Part shown: piece by piece, positions 1 through 5,873 of the stretch
Numbering within the stretch: the first letter of the stretch is position 1
Layout: each line of letters begins with the position of its first letter
Assembly (NCBI GenBank): GCA_041913505.1
Contig: JAYSFC010000114.1
Coordinates: forward strand, 1-12,317
Source: JAYSFC01 sp041913505
Lineage (GTDB): Bacteria; Pseudomonadota; Gammaproteobacteria; Burkholderiales; Burkholderiaceae_C
Reading direction: 5' to 3'
Length of the DNA: 12,317 bases
Notes under the pieces: model-generated
What the model was told of the DNA's origin: nothing
What the model saw: the letters and a program-made list of their open reading frames with translations, nothing else
Database searches by the model: none
Position numbers and translations under genes: made by a program

Positions 1-448
1 CATCAGCTACATCCGCCGCAACTACGGCATGCTGATCGGCGAGCCCACGGCCGAGGCCATCAAGAAGCAGATCGGCTCGGCCTTTCCCGGCTCCGAGGTG
101 CGCGAGATGGAGGTCAAGGGCCGTAACCTGTCCGAAGGCGTGCCGCGCAGCTTCACGATCAGCTCCAACGAGGTTCTGGAGGCGCTGACCGAGCCGCTCA
201 ACCAGATCGTCTCGGCCGTCAAGAACGCACTCGAGCAGACGCCGCCTGAACTCGGCGCCGACATCGCCGAGCGCGGCATGATGCTCACGGGCGGCGGCGC
301 GCTGCTGCGCGACCTCGATCGCCTGCTGGCCGAAGAGACCGGCCTGCCCGTGCTGGTGGCCGAGGAGCCCCTGACCTGCGTGGTGCGTGGCTGCGGCATG
401 GCACTCGAGCGCATGGACCGCCTGGGCAGCATCTTCACGAGCGAGTGA
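1..448 (+). CDS. mreB: Rod shape-determining protein MreB (C-terminal part)
   Basis: MreB is the bacterial actin homologue. It forms ATP-dependent membrane-associated filaments and positions the lateral-wall peptidoglycan machinery. Only the last 148 residues are present; the first full codon is at position 2 and the gene begins upstream of the window. Visible family marks are the opening RRNYGMLIGEPTAEAIKKQI stretch, the VKGRNLSEGVPR loop and the adenosine-contacting MMLTGGGALLRDLD motif near the C-terminus, ending RLGSIFTSE. The gene is followed after 29 bp by mreC, then mreD and mrdA on the same strand, the usual betaproteobacterial elongasome order. There is no frameshift in the visible part. 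Identification is by motif recognition and context and is very secure; the promoter lies outside the window. Confidence 0.97.
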   Translation, partial: ISYIRRNYGMLIGEPTAEAIKKQIGSAFPGSEVREMEVKGRNLSEGVPRSFTISSNEVLEALTEPLNQIVSAVKNALEQTPPELGADIAERGMMLTGGGALLRDLDRLLAEETGLPVLVAEEPLTCVVRGCGMALERMDRLGSIFTSE

Positions 449-477
449 CGCACAGCCGCTCCTGAACGGGTCCGCCC

Positions 478-1401
478 ATGCCCCTTGGCACCCTGGAGCG
501 CAGCGCTCCCCCCTTCTTCAAACAGGGTCCGTCGGCCCTGTCCCGTTGGGCCCTGTACAGCGCTTTGGCGCTGTTTTTGATGGTGGCCGACGCCCGCTTC
601 CAGATTACCGATCCCTTGCGCAAGGCCGTGGGCGCGGTGCTCTACCCTGTGCAGTGGCTCATGCTGCAGCCCGTGGAACTGGCTGGCCGTGGCGCAGGCT
701 ACTTCGAGTCCCTGCAGGCCGCACAGCAGGAGGCCAACGACGCGCGCCAGCGCATGACCCAGATGTCGCAGCGCGCCAACCAGGCCGAGCTGCTGCTGCA
801 GGAAAACGCTCAGCTGCGCAAGCTGCTGGAGTTGCGCGAACGCCTGAACACGCCCGCGCAGGCCGCGCAGGTGGTCTATGACGCGCCCGACCCCTACACC
901 CGTCGCGTGATCGTGGACCGGGGCCAGGTGGGGGGCGTCGAGCTGGGATCGCCCGTGCTCGACGAGTTCGGTGTGCTGGGCCAGGTCACGCGCGTGCTGC
1001 CGTTCCTCAGCGAAGTCACGCTGCTCGTCGACCGCGACCAGGCTATTCCCGTGCTGAACCCGCGCACCGGCGCGCGCAGCGTGGCCTATGGTGATCCTGT
1101 GGTGGGCCATGGCGGCAGCATGGAGCTGCGCTTCATGCCGAGCAACGCCGACGTGCAAGAGGGCGATCTGCTCACCACGAGCGGTGTGGACGGCGTTTAC
1201 CCGCCGGGCCTGCCCGTGGCCCGCGTGCGGCGCGTGGACCGCCGCGCCGATTCGGCCTTCACGCGCATCTATTGCGACCCGGTGGCGCAGGTCAACGGCG
1301 TGCGCCACGTGATGGTGCTCAAGCCGCTGGCCGAGCACCTGCCGGAGCGGCCCGATCCCGTCCCGCCCCCCGCGTCCGCACGCAAGGGCGCACGCAAATG
1401 A
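478..1401 (+). CDS. mreC: Rod shape-determining protein MreC
   Basis: MreC is a bitopic inner-membrane protein whose periplasmic part binds and activates PBP2 in the elongasome. The 307-residue protein has a short cytoplasmic tail (MPLGTLERSAPPFFKQGPSA, the usual betaproteobacterial start), one membrane helix at about 23-38, a predicted coiled coil at about 72-122 rich in Q, E, R and L, and the paired beta-barrel region at about 125-282. The conserved TTSGVDGVYPPGLPVARV segment lies at 233-250. The C-terminal tail after about 285 is proline- and basic-rich and probably disordered. I see no strong Shine-Dalgarno before the ATG, but the start fits family N-termini. It ends 13 bp before mreD. 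It is somewhat shorter than E. coli MreC (about 367 aa), as is common in this group. Confidence 0.96.
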   Translation: MPLGTLERSAPPFFKQGPSALSRWALYSALALFLMVADARFQITDPLRKAVGAVLYPVQWLMLQPVELAGRGAGYFESLQAAQQEANDARQRMTQMSQRANQAELLLQENAQLRKLLELRERLNTPAQAAQVVYDAPDPYTRRVIVDRGQVGGVELGSPVLDEFGVLGQVTRVLPFLSEVTLLVDRDQAIPVLNPRTGARSVAYGDPVVGHGGSMELRFMPSNADVQEGDLLTTSGVDGVYPPGLPVARVRRVDRRADSAFTRIYCDPVAQVNGVRHVMVLKPLAEHLPERPDPVPPPASARKGARK

Positions 1402-1414
1402 AGGAGCCGCAAGC

Positions 1415-1933
1415 ATGATCATGCCGCGTGGCCAGCAACTGCTGCTGCCCGTCAACCCGGTCTTCATCGTGGCCAGCCTCGCGGCGGCCCTGGCCGTCAA
1501 CCTGCTTCCCCTGGGGCGCGCGGTGTGGATGCCCGACATGATCATGCTGCTGCTCGCGTTCTGGGGCGTGCACCAGCCGCAGCGCGTGGGCATGGGCATC
1601 GCGTTCGTGCTCGGCCTGTGCATGGACGTCCACCAGGCAGCCCTGCTGGGCCAGCATGCCCTGGCGTATACGGCGCTCATGTTTGGCGCGGGGGTGATCC
1701 ACCGGCGCCTGATGTGGCTCAGCGTGCCTTCGCAGGCGCTGCAGATGCTGCCGCTGTTCGTTGCGGCCCATGCCGTGGAACTGCTGGTGCGCGCGGTGTC
1801 GGGCGGCATTTTCCCCGGCCTGGCCATGCTGGTGGCGCCGGCCGTGGAGGCGGTGCTGTGGCCACTGGCCAGCTGGGTGCTGCTCGCGCCCCAGCGGCGT
1901 CCGCCCGACCGCGATGAAAACCGGCCCCTGTGA
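1415..1933 (+). CDS. mreD: Rod shape-determining protein MreD
   Basis: MreD is a small polytopic membrane protein of the elongasome; its precise role is still unclear, but it acts with MreC and PBP2/RodA. The 172-residue product is almost wholly hydrophobic, with about five membrane segments (roughly 14-34, 40-52, 58-72, 82-95, 110-160). Family motifs are visible: WMPDMIMLLLAFWG near 38-51 and GLCMDVHQAALLGQHAL at 67-83, the MreD G-x2-x-D-x6-LG pattern. The Shine-Dalgarno AAGGAG at 1401-1406 sits 8 bp before the ATG at 1415; a second in-frame ATG at 1421 is possible but less well spaced. The C-terminus (RRPPDRDENRPL) is short and charged. The gene lies between mreC (13 bp gap) and mrdA (27 bp gap). 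Confidence 0.95.
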   Translation: MIMPRGQQLLLPVNPVFIVASLAAALAVNLLPLGRAVWMPDMIMLLLAFWGVHQPQRVGMGIAFVLGLCMDVHQAALLGQHALAYTALMFGAGVIHRRLMWLSVPSQALQMLPLFVAAHAVELLVRAVSGGIFPGLAMLVAPAVEAVLWPLASWVLLAPQRRPPDRDENRPL

Positions 1934-1960
1934 GATCGGCATGACGGGGCTGGGGCGGCC

Positions 1961-3919
1961 ATGACGGAGCTGCGCAATACCGAGGCCGATGCCTCGCGCT
2001 TTCGCCTGCGGGTTCTTGCGGTGGCGCTCGTGGTGTTTCTTGCGTTCTGCCTGCTCGTGGCGCGGCTTGTGTACCTGCAGGTGGTGCGCCACGAGGATCT
2101 GGCCGACCAGGCCGAGAGCAACCGCACGGCCGTGGTGCCCATCGTGCCCAACCGCGGCCAGATCCTCGACCGCAACGGCGTAGTGCTTGCCACCAACTAC
2201 TCGGCCTACACGCTCGAGATCACGCCATCGAAGGCGGGCGTGCTCGAGGACACCATCGAGGCGCTGTCCCAGGTGGTCGACATCCAGCCGCGCGACAAGC
2301 GCCGCTTCAAGCGGCTCATGGAGGAGTCGCGCAGCTTCGAGTCGCTGCCGATCCGCACGCGCCTGACGGACCAGGAGGTGGCGCGCTTCACCGCGCAGCG
2401 CTATCGCTTCCCCGGCGTGGACATCAAGGCGCGGCTGTTCCGCAACTACCCGCTCGGCGAGGTGGCCAGCCACGCGATCGGCTACATCGGCCGCATCAAC
2501 CAGCGCGAGAAGGAGCGCATCGACGACTCGGACGAGGCGCCCAACTACCGCGGCACCGAGTACATCGGCAAGCTTGGCGTGGAGCAGGCCTACGAGCAGC
2601 AGCTGCACGGCACCACAGGCGTGGAGCTCATGGAGACCTCGGCCGGTGGGCGTGCCGTGCGCAAGCTCAACAGCCGCGCGGCCACGCCGGGCGACAACGT
2701 GATGCTGTCGATCGACATCAAGCTGCAGAAGCTCATCGAAGATCTGTACGGCGACCGGCGCGGCGCGCTCGTGGCCATCGACCCGCGCAACGGCGAAATC
2801 CTCGCACTCGTCTCCAAGCCCACGTTCGATCCCAACCTGTTCGTCGAGGGCATCGACGCCGAGAACTGGCAGGCGCTCAACGAGTCGATCGACAAGCCGC
2901 TGCTGAACCGCGCGCTGCGCGGCACCTACCCGCCGGGTTCAACCTACAAGCCCTTCATGGCGCTGGGCGCGCTGCAGCTGAACAAGCGCAACCCCGCGCT
3001 GGTCATCAACGACCCGGGCTTCTACACCTTTGGCGGCCACACCTTCCGCAGCCACGAAGGTGGCCTGGGCGGGGTGGACATGACCCGCGCCATCCAGTTC
3101 TCGAGCAACACCTATTTCTATTCGCTGGCCGTGGACATGGGCGTGGACACCATCCACGACTTCATGAAGCCGCTGGGCTTCGGGCAGCTCACGGGCATCG
3201 ACCTGGGCGGCGAGGTGCGTGGCGTGCTGCCCAGCACCGAGTGGAAGCGCAACACCTACAAGCGCCCCGAGATGAAACGCTGGTTCCCCGGTGAGACCGT
3301 GTCGCTGGGCATCGGCCAGGGCTACAACAACTTCACCATGCTGCAGCTCGCCTCGGCCGAGGCCACGCTGGCCAGCGGCGGCATGCGCTACCGCCCGCAC
3401 CTGGCCAAGGCCGTGAAAGACACGGTGACGGGCGCGGTCACCGAGCTCGCCCAGCCGCCCGGCCAGTCGATGGGCTACCTGCCAAAGAACGTGGAGATCG
3501 TGCGCAACGCCCTCATTGCCGTGAACAAGGGAGGCACGGGCACGCGCCTGTTCGCGGGGGCACCCTACACCTCGGCGGGCAAGACGGGCACCGCACAGGC
3601 CGTGAGCCTGGGCCAGAACGTGAAGTACAACGCCAAGGCGCTTGAAGAGCACCAGCGCGACCACTCGCTGTTCGCCGCGTTCGCGCCCGCCGAGGAGCCC
3701 CGTATCGCGCTCGCGCTCATTGTGGAGAACGCGGGCTTCGGCGCCGCGAGCGCCGGCCCCATCGCGCGCCGCGTGTTCGACTACTGGCTGCAGGGCGAGT
3801 ACCCGAGCGAAGAAGATATCGCCGCCACGCGCAAGGGCCAGTCGAGCGCGCCCATCGGCAAGCCGCGGCCCGTAGCCGAGGTGCCGCTGCCCGGCGCGCA
3901 GCTACCCCCCAGGCCCTGA
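1961..3919 (+). CDS. mrdA: Penicillin-binding protein 2 (peptidoglycan D,D-transpeptidase MrdA)
   Basis: PBP2 is the class B transpeptidase of the elongasome. It cross-links peptidoglycan made by RodA during side-wall growth and is the target of mecillinam-type beta-lactams. The 652-residue protein (E. coli: 633) has an N-terminal membrane anchor at about 17-39, the PBP dimerisation/pedestal domain (VPNRGQILDRNG at 62-73), then the transpeptidase domain. All three catalytic motifs are intact: S327-T-Y-K330 (PPGSTYKPF), S381-S-N383 and K541-T-G543. The C-terminus is proline-rich. It follows mreD by 27 bp and closes the visible mre operon. rodA, often the next gene in this operon, is not present: the next gene is the convergent arginase 10 bp away. 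The assignment is very secure. Confidence 0.97.
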   Translation: MTELRNTEADASRFRLRVLAVALVVFLAFCLLVARLVYLQVVRHEDLADQAESNRTAVVPIVPNRGQILDRNGVVLATNYSAYTLEITPSKAGVLEDTIEALSQVVDIQPRDKRRFKRLMEESRSFESLPIRTRLTDQEVARFTAQRYRFPGVDIKARLFRNYPLGEVASHAIGYIGRINQREKERIDDSDEAPNYRGTEYIGKLGVEQAYEQQLHGTTGVELMETSAGGRAVRKLNSRAATPGDNVMLSIDIKLQKLIEDLYGDRRGALVAIDPRNGEILALVSKPTFDPNLFVEGIDAENWQALNESIDKPLLNRALRGTYPPGSTYKPFMALGALQLNKRNPALVINDPGFYTFGGHTFRSHEGGLGGVDMTRAIQFSSNTYFYSLAVDMGVDTIHDFMKPLGFGQLTGIDLGGEVRGVLPSTEWKRNTYKRPEMKRWFPGETVSLGIGQGYNNFTMLQLASAEATLASGGMRYRPHLAKAVKDTVTGAVTELAQPPGQSMGYLPKNVEIVRNALIAVNKGGTGTRLFAGAPYTSAGKTGTAQAVSLGQNVKYNAKALEEHQRDHSLFAAFAPAEEPRIALALIVENAGFGAASAGPIARRVFDYWLQGEYPSEEDIAATRKGQSSAPIGKPRPVAEVPLPGAQLPPRP

Positions 3920-3933
3920 GCGCCAGGCGTCAG
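3916..3933. terminator. Small hairpin spanning the convergent mrdA and arginase stop codons
   Basis: CTGA (3916-3919) pairs with TCAG (3930-3933) and CGC (3921-3923) with GCG (3927-3929), with one bulged G and a CAG loop. The stem uses both stop codons of the two convergent genes. There is no T-tract on either strand, so it would be at best a weak or Rho-assisted bidirectional terminator. It is short enough to be chance. Confidence 0.2.
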
Positions 3934-4850
3934 GTGGTGGGCCGCATCAGCGTGGACTTGCCGAACAGGCTCTCCAGCAGGTCCACCGCGAGCGCGGCCG
4001 TCTGGTTGCGCAGATCGAGCGCGGGATTGAGCTCCACCACGTCCACCGACCCGAGCGCGCCGCAGTCGGCCAGCATTTCCATGCACAGCTGCATCTCGCG
4101 GTAGGTGGGGCCGCCGCGCACGGGCGTGCCCACGCCGGGGGCGATGTCCGGGTCCAGGCAGTCGAGGTCGAAGCTCACGTGCAGGTGGGTGTCGGCGTCC
4201 ACGCACTGCAGCGCCTGGGTCATCACCGTGCGCATGCCCATCTCGTCGATGCTGCGCATGTCGTAGACCTCGATGCCGCGCTCGTTCACGTAGCGCTTTT
4301 CGGTGGCATCCACGCTGCGCAGCCCGATCAGGCAGAGCTGCTCGGGCCGCAGCGCTGGGGGATCGGCCAGCGCCGTCAGGCTGGCCGGACCGTCGCCGAG
4401 CAGGCAGGCCACAGGCATGCCGTGCAGGTTGCCGCTGGGGCTGGAGGCGGGGGTGTTCGCGTCGGCGTGTGCATCGAACCAAAGCACGCGCAGCCGCTTG
4501 CCGCTGCGACGGCAATGCTGCGCCACCGCGCTGATCGAGCCGATCGCCAGGCAGTGGTCGCCGCCCAGCAGCAGTGGCAGCCGTCCCGATGCGAGCGTGG
4601 CGGACACCGCGCCGAAGACCTGGCGGTTCCACTGGGTGACCTCGGCCAGATGTCGGAACCCCCCTTGCGGTGCCTGTTGCGGATTGGCGGGGCCCAGGAG
4701 GTTGCCCTGGTCCTCCACGTCCAGACCGCGCTGGCGCAGCGCGGGCGCAATGCCCGCGATGCGCAGCGCGTCGGGCCCCATGCTCGCGCCGAGCACGCTG
4801 GCGCCCACGTCGGTGGGGGCTCCGATCAGGGTGAGGGGAATGCTCTGCAT
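3930..4850 (-). CDS. rocF: Arginase (ureohydrolase family)
   Basis: Hydrolyses L-arginine to L-ornithine and urea in the cytoplasm, using a dinuclear manganese centre. The 306-residue length is typical of arginases. All six metal ligands are visible: H99 in GGDH, D126, H128 and D130 in WFDAHAD, and D228 and D230 in SFDLDCLDP. The substrate loop SPSGNLHGMP (137-146) has the catalytic-type H143, and D181 and E273 (VELNPALD) are also in place. The SPSGNLHGMP loop argues for arginase rather than agmatinase or formimidoylglutamase. A GGAGG Shine-Dalgarno lies 5 bp before the ATG. The start is only 13 bp after the stop of the upstream YfcA-like permease, so the two are probably co-transcribed. No urease or ornithine-catabolic gene is in the window. 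A minor oddity is cysteine (C100) where GGDHS is commoner. Confidence 0.93.
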   Translation of the reverse strand: MQSIPLTLIGAPTDVGASVLGASMGPDALRIAGIAPALRQRGLDVEDQGNLLGPANPQQAPQGGFRHLAEVTQWNRQVFGAVSATLASGRLPLLLGGDHCLAIGSISAVAQHCRRSGKRLRVLWFDAHADANTPASSPSGNLHGMPVACLLGDGPASLTALADPPALRPEQLCLIGLRSVDATEKRYVNERGIEVYDMRSIDEMGMRTVMTQALQCVDADTHLHVSFDLDCLDPDIAPGVGTPVRGGPTYREMQLCMEMLADCGALGSVDVVELNPALDLRNQTAALAVDLLESLFGKSTLMRPTT

Positions 4851-4863
4851 GGAGGCCTCCGGG

Positions 4864-5622
4864 TCAGCGCAAAAAGGCGTCGTAGCCGGTCTTGAGGATC
4901 AGCAGGCTCACCACGACGATGAAGATGGCGCGCACGAAGCCCGTGCCATGGCGCAGCGCCATGTGCGTGCCCAGCATGCTGCCGGCCACGTTGGCCACCG
5001 CGAGCGGCAGCGCGAAATGCCACCAGACATGCCCCTTGGCGGTGAACAGGATGAGCGCCGCGACGTTGGTGGCCAGGTTCAGCAGCTTGGCCGAGACCGA
5101 TGCGTTGAGGAAGTCGTAGCCCAGCAGGCGCACGAAGGCGAAGACGAAGAAGCTGCCCGTGCCGGGGCCAAAGAAGCCATCGTAGAAGCCAATGACCGCG
5201 CCGATCAGGCTGGCCACAGCCACCTCGGCATGGCCCGCGAAGCGCGGCTGGTGGTGGCGGCCCAGTTCCTTTTTGGCCAGCGTGTAGCCCAGCACGGCCA
5301 GGAGCACGAGCGGCAGCAGCTTGCGCAGGAAGTCGGGCGACATCACCGTCACGGCCCAGGCCCCGGCGAAGGAGCCGCCGAACCCCGCGGCGGCGGCCGG
5401 CAGCATGGCGTGCCAGGGCATCTGCACACGGCGGCTGTACTGCCAGGTGGCCATGGCCGTGCCCCAGACCGAGGCGCTCTTGTTGGTGCCGAGCAGGGTG
5501 GCGGGCGGGGCGCTGGCGAACGTGGCGAACAGCGCGGGCACCAGGATCAGCCCGCCTCCGCCCACGATCGCATCCACGAAACCGGCCAGAAGCGATGCCA
5601 GCGAGACGAGTATCCATTCCAT
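4864..5622 (-). CDS. TauE/SafE (YfcA-like) family membrane permease
   Basis: An inner-membrane protein of the TauE/SafE (former DUF81) family, whose characterised members move sulfite, sulfoacetate or other small organosulfur or organic anions; no substrate can be assigned here. The 252-residue protein has about seven to eight hydrophobic segments and the internal duplication typical of the family: GFVDAIVGGGGLILVPAL (14-31) in the first half and GFYDGFFGPGTGSFF (145-159) in the second. The second motif and the following NASVSAKLLNLATN stretch resemble E. coli YfcA. The ATG at 5622 was chosen because the family begins with this first helix (MEWILVSLASLLAGFVDAI). The frame stays open to 5904, but that part is not membrane-like and lies over a terminator hairpin. 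No clear Shine-Dalgarno is seen. It is probably co-transcribed with the arginase 13 bp downstream. Confidence 0.88.
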   Translation of the reverse strand: MEWILVSLASLLAGFVDAIVGGGGLILVPALFATFASAPPATLLGTNKSASVWGTAMATWQYSRRVQMPWHAMLPAAAAGFGGSFAGAWAVTVMSPDFLRKLLPLVLLAVLGYTLAKKELGRHHQPRFAGHAEVAVASLIGAVIGFYDGFFGPGTGSFFVFAFVRLLGYDFLNASVSAKLLNLATNVAALILFTAKGHVWWHFALPLAVANVAGSMLGTHMALRHGTGFVRAIFIVVVSLLILKTGYDAFLR

Positions 5623-5660
5623 CGGCCGATTGTCGCATCGGCAGCCCCGGCGCCGGGGGC

Positions 5661-5692
5661 AAATAAAAAGGCGCCGGGGTTGCCGGCGCCTT
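5661..5692 (-). terminator. Rho-independent terminator, minus strand
   Basis: A perfect 10-bp GC-rich stem (AAGGCGCCGG at 5668-5677 with CCGGCGCCTT at 5683-5692) and a 5-nt loop. In the minus direction it is followed at once by TTTTTATTT. This is a textbook intrinsic terminator for leftward transcripts, either the GMC oxidoreductase mRNA or a small RNA between the genes. On the plus strand only two T follow, so it should act one way. It lies about 40 bp upstream of the YfcA-like start, so that gene would need its own promoter or read-through. Confidence 0.8.
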
Positions 5693-5760
5693 GTCAAAGA
5701 GGCATCTCGTGGAGGATGCTTTTCGTTTCTGTACTGGTTCTCGAGATGTCTCCTCGGGCT
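5661..5760 (-). ncRNA. Candidate small RNA or structured 3' region
   Basis: Upstream (in the minus direction) of the intrinsic terminator lies a long-range stem of 11 positions: 5742-5752 pairs with 5699-5709, with one A.C mismatch on the minus strand and G.U on the plus strand. It closes a 32-nt loop. On the minus strand that loop is A-rich and carries AUCCUCC (plus GGAGGAT at 5711-5717), an anti-Shine-Dalgarno-like seed. Stem, seed loop, linker and terminator hairpin together are how many trans-acting small RNAs look. No convincing protein is encoded and no clear -10/-35 pair was found, so the 5' end is a guess. It could instead be the 3' UTR of the GMC mRNA. The strand is inferred from the terminator; the wobble pair mildly favours the opposite strand. 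Confidence 0.33.
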
Positions 5761-5836
5761 CCTCTCTTGCGCACCGCGGCGCGCTTCGAGTGGTGCCACT
5801 TTAACTGGCCGCCCCCGGTTGGTGCATTGGGGGTTT

Positions 5837-5856
5837 CCCGACCCCGTGGGGTCGGG
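5837..5856 (-). terminator. GC-rich hairpin just after the GMC oxidoreductase stop
   Basis: CCCGACCC (5837-5844) and GGGTCGGG (5849-5856) form a perfect 8-bp stem with a 4-nt loop, 17 bp beyond the GMC oxidoreductase stop codon in the minus direction. It is followed by AAACCCCC, not a T-tract, so it is not a canonical intrinsic terminator. It may protect the mRNA 3' end or pause polymerase for Rho. Confidence 0.35.
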
Positions 5857-5873
5857 CCGGCGCGCGGGGTGGC

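Noticed and set aside
1941..1964. Seven-codon ORF just before mrdA
   Set aside because: It is out of frame with mrdA, has no convincing ribosome site and is too short to support; overlap with the mrdA start is probably chance.
22..2196. Long minus-strand open frame over mreB, mreC and mreD
   Set aside because: It is antisense to well-recognised genes, its protein is low-complexity R/S/A-rich with no domain, and such frames are expected in high-GC DNA.
5645..5692. Attenuator-type switch between the terminator and the adjacent palindrome
   Set aside because: The competing arm is transcribed after the terminator's T-tract, so it cannot prevent termination in the usual co-transcriptional way.
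5692..5697. Perfect TTGACA on the minus strand as a -35 box for the YfcA-like gene
   Set aside because: It sits at the base of the terminator hairpin and no TATAAT-like hexamer lies 16-18 bp downstream; the next AT-rich run is the terminator T-tract at about 24 bp.
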